Part shown: positions 1 to 4,676 of the stretch, piece after piece | Layout of the letters: each line of letters begins with the position of its first letter | Position numbering within the stretch: position 1 is the first letter of the stretch | NCBI GenBank assembly: GCA_022560365.1 | Contig: JADFTG010000068.1 | Coordinates: forward strand, 1 to 6,539 | Reading direction: 5' to 3' | Length of the DNA: 6,539 nt | DNA from: Chloroflexota bacterium | GTDB taxonomy: Bacteria > Chloroflexota > Dehalococcoidia > SM23-28-2 > RBG-16-64-32 | Translations under genes and position numbers: made by a program | Notes under the pieces: generated by a model | Seen by the model: the letters and a program-made list of their open reading frames with translations, nothing else | What the model was told of the DNA's origin: nothing | The model's database searches: none

Positions 1-879
1 ACGAGGGTCGCCCTTGAAATCGGTCGAGACTAGCGGCTCGTCACAGTAGCCCAGGATGCCGCGCATGGACTCGGTGGCGGCGTCCTTGAAGGCGTCGTTC
101 ACCTCTTCCTTCGTCGCCGGCTTCTTCAGCGTCGCTACGAAGTCACAGACCGATACCGTCGGCGTCGGCACGCGGAAGGCCATGCCGTCCAGCTTCCCGG
201 CCAGCTCCGGTATGACGAGAGTCACGGCCTTGGCGGCGCCGGTCGTCGTCGGGATGATGTTCTGGCCGGCCGAGCGGGCGCGGCGCAGGTCCTCGTGAAC
301 GGTGTCCAGGATCACCTGGTCGTTGGTATAGGCGTGGATCGTCGTCATGAACCCCTTCTCCACGCCGAACGAGTCGTGGAGCACCTTGACCACAGGCGCG
401 ATGCAGTTCGTCGTGCAGGAGGCGTTGGAGAGGACGCTGTGTTTCGCCGGGTCGTAGAGGTGGTCGTTGACGCCGAGGACGATGGTCAGATCTTCGTTCT
501 TCGCCGGGGCGCTGATGATCACCTTCCTGGCGCCGCCGCCATCGATGTGCGCGCGCGCCGCGTTGGCGTCTGTGAAGAATCCAGTGGACTCGATGACGAC
601 TTCGATCCCCTCGCCGGCCCACGGAATGGCCCCGGGGTCGCGCTCCGCAAAGACCTTGATCGTCTTGCCGTCGACGGTGATCGAGTCATCCGTCGCAGAA
701 ATCTCAGCGGCGAATGGGCCGTAGGTGCTGTCGTACTTGAGGAGGTGGGCGTTGGTGTGCGGGCTGGTCAGGTCGTTGACCGCTACGACTTCGAGCTTGT
801 CCGGGTGAAGGTCTTGGATCGCCTTGTAGACCTGGCGGCCGATGCGTCCGAAGCCGTTGATGCCGATGCGCAGGGTCAT
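1..879 (-). CDS. gap: Glyceraldehyde-3-phosphate dehydrogenase, type I (C-terminus cut by window edge)
   Basis: This glycolytic enzyme oxidises and phosphorylates glyceraldehyde 3-phosphate to 1,3-bisphosphoglycerate with NAD(P). The reading frame is open from the ATG at 879-877 to base 1 (293 codons). About 40 C-terminal residues of a usual ~335 lie outside the window. Visible: the N-terminal Rossmann motif NGFGRIGR (residues 8-15), VNDL at 34-37 whose Asp36 matches the NAD-specificity Asp32 of the Bacillus enzyme, the catalytic SNASCTTNC with Cys155, His182 in [22 protein letters not shown] at 208-219, and [16 protein letters not shown]. The frame ends in the family-typical STDFKGDPR. The start is fixed by the conserved N-terminus and by GAGGGAG at 884-890. 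The Leu-Pro pair usual in NAD-dependent enzymes (LDLPHKDLRR region) reads [10 protein letters not shown] here, so cofactor preference is uncertain. The gene lies 75 bp downstream of a co-directional sigma factor gene but has its own promoter candidate. Confidence 0.97.
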   Translation of the reverse strand, partial: MTLRIGINGFGRIGRQVYKAIQDLHPDKLEVVAVNDLTSPHTNAHLLKYDSTYGPFAAEISATDDSITVDGKTIKVFAERDPGAIPWAGEGIEVVIESTGFFTDANAARAHIDGGGARKVIISAPAKNEDLTIVLGVNDHLYDPAKHSVLSNASCTTNCIAPVVKVLHDSFGVEKGFMTTIHAYTNDQVILDTVHEDLRRARSAGQNIIPTTTGAAKAVTLVIPELAGKLDGMAFRVPTPTVSVCDFVATLKKPATKEEVNDAFKDAATESMRGILGYCDEPLVSTDFKGDPR

Positions 880-910
880 AGGGCTCCCTCTTATGATGGA
901 TCCGGGCGTG

Positions 911-935
911 TTCGGCCCCAGTATAGCGGCCCGAA
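911..935. repeat. Inverted repeat straddling the gap -10 box
   Basis: TTCGGCC at 911-917 and GGCCCGAA at 928-935 form an inverted repeat (perfect TTCGG/CCGAA ends, one extra base in the inner part). It is centred on the TATACT -10 hexamer. The position suits a repressor operator, but in such a GC-rich stretch it could also be chance. Confidence 0.3.
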
Positions 936-949
936 TCGTGAGCCGCGAA
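920..949 (-). promoter_or_regulatory. Probable sigma-70-type promoter of gap
   Basis: On the minus strand a -10 hexamer TATACT (925 to 920, five of six consensus bases) follows a weak -35, TTCGCG (949 to 944), at an 18-bp spacing. Transcription would start near 913, giving a leader of about 34 nt that contains the GAGGGAG ribosome site. The match is by eye, and the -35 is poor. Confidence 0.5.
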
Positions 950-954
950 CCCTG

Positions 955-1551
955 CTAGCTGGCGCGCGCTTCGGCGTATGTCATCGACAGCTCCTCCTGC
1001 TGCACCATACGGCGGAGGCTGGCGAGCGCCCGGAACTGGATGACGCGCACGGCGCCGACGCTCTTGCCGAGCACATGCGCGACGTCCTGGTAGGGCAGGT
1101 CGTCGATGAACCGCATCACCACCACCAGGCGCTGCTCGTGCGGGAGCTGGCTGACGAAGCGCCAGATGCGCTCGCCGTTGCTCTTCGCCTCACAGGCCCA
1201 TTCCGGCGAAACGAAGCGGTCTTCGTCCTCAAGGGTCTCCGGCAGCTGCGCGTGATGGCCGTTCTTCTGCGCCTTCTTGTAGTTGATCGTCAGGTTACCG
1301 GCGATCCGCAGCAGCCAGGCGATGAACGGCACTCCGCGCTGCTCGTAACGCGGGATCGCCTCAAGCGCCTTCAGGAACGTCTGCGCAGTCAGGTCCTCCG
1401 CAAGGACCGGGTCCCCCGTGAGGAAATACGCGTGCCGAAAGACACGCAGGGCGTGCTGCTCATAGATCTCCCCGAACGCTTCCCGGTCCCCCCGGGCCGC
1501 TCGCTCTATGAGCGCGTTGAAGTCGGTCTCGACAGAGGTCGACCGTGGCAT
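955..1551 (-). CDS. ECF-type RNA polymerase sigma factor (sigma-70 family)
   Basis: This is an alternative sigma factor that would direct RNA polymerase to a specific promoter set. It has 198 residues from the ATG at 1551-1549. Region 2 spans about residues 25-95, including AFGEIYEQHALRVFRHAYFL and DPVLAEDLTAQTFLKAL. Region 4 spans about 128-183, with LPHEQRLVVVMRFIDDLPYQ and the helix-turn-helix VLGKSVGAVRVIQFRALASLRR. There is no sigma-1.1 or region 3 and only about 15 residues after region 4, so this is the minimal ECF form. I chose the ATG because GGGGAGGGG (1555-1563) sits just upstream. A GTG at 1578 with GAGGG before it would add nine residues. No anti-sigma gene adjoins it: gap follows and a nitroreductase diverges from it, so its signal input is not visible. 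The exact ECF group cannot be assigned by eye. Confidence 0.93.
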   Translation of the reverse strand: MPRSTSVETDFNALIERAARGDREAFGEIYEQHALRVFRHAYFLTGDPVLAEDLTAQTFLKALEAIPRYEQRGVPFIAWLLRIAGNLTINYKKAQKNGHHAQLPETLEDEDRFVSPEWACEAKSNGERIWRFVSQLPHEQRLVVVMRFIDDLPYQDVAHVLGKSVGAVRVIQFRALASLRRMVQQEELSMTYAEARAS

Positions 1552-1591
1552 GTACCCCTCCCCTTGGGCTTCTAGCACGACGGTTTTCCCT

Positions 1592-1654
1592 CTGAAACCC
1601 AGTCCGCGGATCCTTCTGATTGAGAGATTTGCGGGCTTATGTGCGGGGTTTCAG
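1592..1654. repeat. Perfect 9-bp inverted repeat in the sigma factor leader
   Basis: CTGAAACCC at 1592-1600 and GGGTTTCAG at 1646-1654 are exact reverse complements separated by 45 bp. In the sigma-gene transcript they would close a large stem-loop whose 3' arm lies directly before the upstream GTG start. The loop also contains the palindrome TCCGCGGA (1603-1610). Alternatively, the TGAAACC words could be -35 elements of ECF-type promoters or half-sites of a DNA-binding protein. The repeat itself is certain; its role is inference. Confidence 0.45.
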
Positions 1655-1664
1655 GTTAAGGATC

Positions 1665-1693
1665 AGTTTAGGCTGAAGTCTGAATGAAGTCAA
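1665..1693 (-). promoter_or_regulatory. Probable sigma-70-type promoter of the sigma factor gene
   Basis: On the minus strand TTGACT (1693 to 1688) and TAAACT (1670 to 1665) are separated by exactly 17 bp, a good housekeeping promoter. Transcription would start near 1658, leaving a leader of about 107 nt before the ATG at 1551. That leader holds the 9-bp inverted repeat. The -35 overlaps a GAATGA/TCATTC inverted repeat (1682-1687 and 1695-1700) and a TGAAGTC direct repeat (1674-1680 and 1685-1691). Confidence 0.5.
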
Positions 1694-1741
1694 GTCATTC
1701 TACAACGAATAATGACGAATTGGTGTTCTATTATTGCCGCG

Positions 1742-1772
1742 TTGACTTATCAACACTCGGTATCCTAATAAT
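1742..1772 (+). promoter_or_regulatory. Probable nitroreductase promoter with overlapping operator-like palindrome
   Basis: TTGACT (1742-1747) and AATAAT (1767-1772) are separated by 19 bp in an unusually AT-rich patch, and would start transcription near 1779. The -35 lies inside the inverted repeat GTTGA-CTTA-TCAAC (1741-1754), a plausible site for a repressor or redox regulator. The long spacer makes the -10 assignment tentative. This promoter lies downstream of the ATG at 1684, which argues for the later nitroreductase start. Confidence 0.4.
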
Positions 1773-1833
1773 GGGCTGCCTGCACGATGGGTACAAGTAC
1801 CAATCACGCACCGATCCCGAACACGGAGGCCCC

Positions 1834-2619
1834 ATGGAATTCAAGGAAGTTATCGGCCGGCGACGCTCCATTCGCTTCTTCGATCGTGATAGACCCGTCG
1901 AACGGGAAAAGATACAGACCATATTGGAAACGGCGCGCCTTGCCTCCTGCGCCGTCAATGCCCACTGGCTGCGCGCCATCGTTGTAGAGCGCGACAAGCT
2001 ACCGCCGGAGAAGCTCAGTCAGCTGAAGACGCCCGTAGCGGCGTTGACGCTGGATCTGGCGCCGGTTCACATCTACTTCTTCGTCGACCTCGGCACCGTC
2101 AACAGGGTCAAGGGGTCGCGCCTGAAGGAGCTGGTAGACGTCGGCGCGCTCGCTCCTTCGCATGGGTGGAGCCACAAGTTCGTCGACGACTTCGTCTACC
2201 CGCAAATCCTCGAGCCGATGACCCGCAACCTTGAGGGCTACGTCCCGGCCGCCTTTGCCGACGCCGGCGGCGCCGCGCAGAACGCGCTCCTCGCCGCCTT
2301 CGACGAAGGCCTCGGCGCCTGCCTCAACACGCCCAACCCCGTCCTCACGAAGCAGGTCCTCGGCGTGCCCGACGACTGGATATCGATGTGGGTGCTGCTC
2401 CTCGGCTATCCGGCGGAGTCCTGGGAGGCCGGCGGGCAGCGCCCGCGCCCGGACTTCGAGGAGCTTTACTTCGACGGCGAGTACGGAAAGCCGTTCAAGC
2501 GCGACCCCGCCGTGGTCGAGAAGTTGAAGGCGGCGAACATGATCCAGGCACCAGCGCCGCTGCCCGGCCGCCGTGAAGAGATCAAGAAGCTGACCGAGGA
2601 ACTAGGGCTGCCGGAGTAG
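1834..2619 (+). CDS. Nitroreductase-family flavoprotein
   Basis: This is a 261-residue probable FMN-dependent oxidoreductase, acting in the cytosol as a homodimer if it follows the family; the natural substrate is unknown. The N-terminal FMN-phosphate motif RRRSIRFFDRDRPVEREKI (residues 9-27) is clear. It is followed by LETARLASCAVNAHWLRAIVV, the equivalent of the family's 'APSaxNxQPW' segment, with His44 where Gln is common. The second half has DAGGAAQNALLAAFDEGLGA (143-162), VLGVPDDW and LLLGYPAE, all typical of the fold. A charged tail of about 55 residues extends past the usual core end. The start at ATG 1834 is supported by GGAGG at 1825-1829 and the promoter at 1742-1772. An in-frame ATG at 1684 would add 50 residues without family similarity. 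The stop codon overlaps the GTG of the next gene, indicating translational coupling. Confidence 0.9.
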   Translation: MEFKEVIGRRRSIRFFDRDRPVEREKIQTILETARLASCAVNAHWLRAIVVERDKLPPEKLSQLKTPVAALTLDLAPVHIYFFVDLGTVNRVKGSRLKELVDVGALAPSHGWSHKFVDDFVYPQILEPMTRNLEGYVPAAFADAGGAAQNALLAAFDEGLGACLNTPNPVLTKQVLGVPDDWISMWVLLLGYPAESWEAGGQRPRPDFEELYFDGEYGKPFKRDPAVVEKLKAANMIQAPAPLPGRREEIKKLTEELGLPE

Positions 2620-2966
2620 TGGCCCTCGACGAGCCGATCGCGGACTACGAAACAGTCCAGACATGGCGTAGCGGTCTCAGCGAGCAATGGGGCGAGGAGC
2701 CCGACATGACGGCCCGCACAGGCGCCCTCGATCGCTTCTGTGAGTTCGCCGGCAAGGACCCCGATGTGCTAATCGCCGAGTGCACGCGCGAGGTCGAGAG
2801 CGGCAAGCGTATCCGCATCAAGGCGCGGCGCGAGTACAGCGAGCAGATCGCGGAGTTTCAAGCGGCGTCCGGCGGCAGCGCGCGTGAGCGGCTGAAGCTG
2901 GGCAACACCATCCGTAGCTTCTTCATCCATAACGGCATCTTCATGCAGGCCAGCCTCTCCGGCTAG
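2619..2966 (+). CDS. Small protein resembling the SAM-like N-terminal domain of a tyrosine recombinase (no catalytic domain)
   Basis: This 115-residue protein starts at a GTG that overlaps the preceding TAG stop (TAGTG), so it is probably translated by coupling. The pattern YETVQTWRSGLSEQW, then ALDRFCEFAGKDPDVLI and, near the end, NTIRSFFIHNGI, resembles the helical core-binding (SAM-like) domain of XerC/D-type integrases. That domain normally contacts DNA before a catalytic domain of about 180 residues. Here the protein ends after this domain. Reading the same frame past the stop, I see no Arg-His-Arg-Tyr catalytic region before the next gene. An ATG at 2706 with GAGGAG (2694-2699) offers a better ribosome site and an 86-residue product, but would cut into the domain. 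It may be a recombinase remnant or a stand-alone DNA-binding protein. The family call is from pattern memory and only moderately sure. Confidence 0.6.
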   Translation: MALDEPIADYETVQTWRSGLSEQWGEEPDMTARTGALDRFCEFAGKDPDVLIAECTREVESGKRIRIKARREYSEQIAEFQAASGGSARERLKLGNTIRSFFIHNGIFMQASLSG

Positions 2967-2997
2967 CTGAGACCGCTCAGCCGCTCCTCTGTGAGCG
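2966..2997 (+). terminator. Two small hairpins after the integrase-like gene
   Basis: GCTGAG-ACCG-CTCAGC (2966-2981) is a perfect 6-bp stem with a 4-nt loop beginning at the stop codon. CGCTC-CTCTGT-GAGCG (2982-2997) follows at once. No T-run follows either hairpin, so this is not a classical intrinsic terminator. It may still end or stabilise the nitroreductase transcript. Confidence 0.3.
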
Positions 2998-3010
2998 CGA
3001 ATCTGGCGAG

Positions 3011-3087
3011 AACTAGCCGTATTCGTGCGCGTTTCGGTAACACTAGCTCATGTCCCAGCGTCAACGTTTGCGACAGGGATGCTAGTT
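3011..3087. repeat. Three ACTAGC words upstream of the HD-GYP gene
   Basis: AACTAGC (3011-3017), ACTAGC (3042-3047) and the inverted GCTAGTT (3081-3087) lie in the 158-bp gap before the HD-GYP gene. The last copy sits inside an AGGGA/TCCCT inverted repeat (3075-3079 and 3088-3092) about 35 bp before the start codon. TAGTTT (3083-3088) could serve as a -10 box, though no convincing -35 is seen. The words could be binding sites of a regulator; chance is not excluded. Confidence 0.3.
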
Positions 3088-3124
3088 TCCCTCAACAGGC
3101 ACGAACGCTCTTAGGAGTTCAGAT

Positions 3125-3994
3125 ATGCAAGAACGAACGAGTTATCATTTCCCGCTGCGGCAGACTGTAGCTCTGGCGGCCAAGCTGATCTTCGTTGGCC
3201 TGGCGCTTGGCGTAATCACGCTGGTGGTCAGTCCGCTCGCCGCCGCCATAGTCGGCTGCTTCCTCCTCTGGGGTGCCCTGGTACAGACGGTACAAACACT
3301 CCACGAGGTACAGGACACCAAGGCATCCGAAATCGCAGACGTAAGACGAAAGCACAACTCGGTCATCGCCGCGATGGCGTCCGCGATTGGACTGAAAGAC
3401 GACATGAGGGCCGGTCATGCCCTGCGGGTCAGCGATCTGGCGTCCATCATCGCCCAACAGATGCAGGTCCGCCCGGAAGACGTGCAGGTCATCCAGCGAG
3501 CCACTGTTCTCGCAGACGTCGGCAAGTTGGAGATCGCTGAGAGCATCCTCTCCAAGGAGGGTGAACTCAACGAAGACGAGTGGATGGAGATGCGGCGCCA
3601 TCCCGAATTGGGATCCAGGATCCTGGCGGATGTGCTGCACCTGGGCGACGCCGGCGAGATCGTGCTCGCTCACCACGAACGATTCGGCGGCAATGGTTAC
3701 CCTCACGGCCTCAAGGGTGAGGATATACCGCTGGGCGCGCGCATCTACGCCGTGGCCGACTCCTACATCGCGATGACAAGCGACCGGCCGCACCGCAAGA
3801 AGATGTCGCACGACAAGGCCCGGCGCGAGATTCTCCGTAGCTCCATGACGCAGTTCGACCCCGAGGTCGTACGTGCCTTCATACGCGCCGCGGAAATGGG
3901 CCTGATCGGACCCCCCAGCGAGTCCGCGAACGGTGACGAACTGTCGATGGAGCCCTTCCCCGAAAGCAAGCTAGTCGAGAGCAAGTTCTCCTAA
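3125..3994 (+). CDS. Membrane-anchored HD-GYP domain protein with altered HD motif
   Basis: HD-GYP proteins are typically cyclic-di-GMP phosphodiesterases. This one has 289 residues. A hydrophobic N-terminal region (about residues 15-55) likely forms two membrane helices, followed by a short linker helix and an HD-GYP domain at about 75-262. Family residues seen: His98 in GHALRV, KLEIAESILSKEGEL, His159 in RRHPELG, His183-His184 in AHHERFGGNGYPHGLKGEDIP (GYP at 191-193), Asp212 in VADSYIAM, and RPHRKKMS. The HD pair itself, normally LLHDIGK, reads VLADVGK: Ala130 (codon GCA, 3512-3514) replaces the metal-binding His while Asp131 remains. Catalysis may therefore be weakened or lost, leaving a possible c-di-GMP-binding or scaffolding role. 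The start is set by AGGAG at 3113-3117. No GGDEF partner or response-regulator domain is present nearby. The C-terminal 25 residues are polar and not conserved-looking. Confidence 0.93.
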   Translation: MQERTSYHFPLRQTVALAAKLIFVGLALGVITLVVSPLAAAIVGCFLLWGALVQTVQTLHEVQDTKASEIADVRRKHNSVIAAMASAIGLKDDMRAGHALRVSDLASIIAQQMQVRPEDVQVIQRATVLADVGKLEIAESILSKEGELNEDEWMEMRRHPELGSRILADVLHLGDAGEIVLAHHERFGGNGYPHGLKGEDIPLGARIYAVADSYIAMTSDRPHRKKMSHDKARREILRSSMTQFDPEVVRAFIRAAEMGLIGPPSESANGDELSMEPFPESKLVESKFS

Positions 3995-4000
3995 GCAGAT

Positions 4001-4057
4001 CTCCCCGCGGTGCGTTGCTCAGGCGATGCGCCCGGCTAGACGTCGTTCGCAGGGGAG
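4001..4057. terminator. Inverted repeat between convergent genes, possible bidirectional terminator
   Basis: CTCCCCGCG (4001-4009) can pair with CGC-A-GGGGAG (4048-4057) as a 9-bp stem with one bulged A. Its loop contains a smaller stem, GGCG-ATG-CGCC (4022-4032). It lies between the 3' ends of the HD-GYP and DinB-like genes, where a shared terminator would be expected. There is no T-run on either strand, so termination is inferred mainly from position. Confidence 0.3.
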
Positions 4058-4080
4058 CGGCTCTGGGCACCGTCTCCGGA

Positions 4081-4602
4081 CTACCAGCCCATACCCTTCA
4101 GGCCCAACAGCCCGCGGACGTGCTGCACCTCTCCTAGGTGCGTGAACCCGTGTGTCAGGCACATCATGCCGATCGCGTTCTGTACTGGCATTTCGCCCAG
4201 CGGCTTCACCGTCGTCGTCTGTCCCAGCATCTCGTCGTCTGCCGAGGCGAGGAAGGCGTCCGTCGTCTGCCATACGGCCGTCTGATAGCGCCGCCAGTCG
4301 TCCAGCGAGTCGATCCGCAGGTTCTGGGCGTCCTCAAGGCTCATCCCCGTGCCCTGCGCCGTCTTGTGGAGCGCCAGCTTCTCGTACCAGCCGCCTTCGA
4401 TCCAGACCGTCGGCTTGCGCTGGAGTACGAACTGGATGATGTTGTCCTCCGTGCGCACGTAGTGCCAGAGGATGAACGAGATCGGCAGGCCCGTGTCGGT
4501 GGCGCGCCAGTGCAGCTGTTCCGGCGAAAGGTCGGCGATCGCCTCGTCATAGGAGCTGTGGAGCTGCCTGAGGCTGCCCCGGATGAAGTCAACAGTCGAC
4601 AT
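4081..4602 (-). CDS. DinB-fold (DinB/DUF664) family protein
   Basis: This 173-residue protein belongs to the DinB-like four-helix-bundle superfamily. Its members bind a divalent metal, and some act as thiol transferases (bacillithiol or mycothiol S-transferase type); most have no known function. The family's three-histidine metal site is recognisable: His47 in FILWHYVRTEDN, and His151 and His155 in LTHGFTHLGEVQHVRGLLG. The start at ATG 4602-4600 is fixed by AGGAGG (4610-4615) seven bases upstream. An upstream ATG at 4647 would add 15 residues that overlap the promoter. The gene converges on the HD-GYP gene and diverges from the phosphoesterase-like gene. The name DinB recalls damage induction in Bacillus, but no LexA box is seen at this promoter. 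The substrate is unknown. Confidence 0.88.
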   Translation of the reverse strand: MSTVDFIRGSLRQLHSSYDEAIADLSPEQLHWRATDTGLPISFILWHYVRTEDNIIQFVLQRKPTVWIEGGWYEKLALHKTAQGTGMSLEDAQNLRIDSLDDWRRYQTAVWQTTDAFLASADDEMLGQTTTVKPLGEMPVQNAIGMMCLTHGFTHLGEVQHVRGLLGLKGMGW

Positions 4603-4631
4603 AACGTATCCTCCTGGTTGAACTGGCAGCC

Positions 4632-4660
4632 AGCCTATTGCGCCCAATGCGGCATGTCAA
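4632..4660 (-). promoter_or_regulatory. Sigma-70-type promoter of the DinB-like gene
   Basis: On the minus strand a perfect -35 TTGACA (4660 to 4655) and TAGGCT (4637 to 4632, fitting the TAnnnT form) are 17 bp apart. Transcription would start near 4625, giving a leader of about 23 nt containing the AGGAGG site. The promoter occupies the DNA that the longest possible reading of the divergent gene would encode, supporting a later start for that gene. Confidence 0.6.
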
Positions 4661-4665
4661 GCGTT

Positions 4666-4671
4666 TAGTAT
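4666..4671 (+). promoter_or_regulatory. Possible -10 box of a leaderless phosphoesterase transcript
   Basis: TAGTAT (TAnnnT form) lies 5 bp before ATG 4677 and 11 bp before ATG 4683, with no ribosome site between. This suits a leaderless or near-leaderless mRNA. No good -35 is found at 16-18 bp, so the call is tentative. Confidence 0.3.
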
Positions 4672-4676
4672 TCAGA

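Noticed and set aside
295..1575. Long plus-strand open frame opposite gap and the sigma gene
   Set aside because: It is antisense to two genes with unmistakable family motifs, its product is low-complexity Arg/Val/Asp-rich, and it has no family resemblance. Typical of GC-rich antisense frames.
1716..1729. LexA-like site (CGAAT-TGGT-GTTCT) before the nitroreductase
   Set aside because: One half-site is mismatched, the centre does not fit RNRY, and it is not palindromic, unlike the perfect box at 6519.
1684..1833. 50-residue N-terminal extension of the nitroreductase
   Set aside because: It crosses the predicted promoter and operator, lacks family similarity, and the ATG at 1834 has a good GGAGG site.
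2967..3124. Frameshifted catalytic half of the integrase-like gene
   Set aside because: I read through the same frame after the stop and saw no R-H-R-Y recombinase motifs, and the space is too short for a catalytic domain before the HD-GYP gene begins.
3119..3811. Minus-strand open frame opposite the HD-GYP gene
   Set aside because: Shadow of the strongly supported HD-GYP frame. No domain or ribosome site seen.
4081..4602. SOS control of the DinB-like gene by the LexA box at 6519
   Set aside because: The box is about 1.9 kb from its promoter, beyond a divergent gene, and no LexA site lies between 4603 and 4700.
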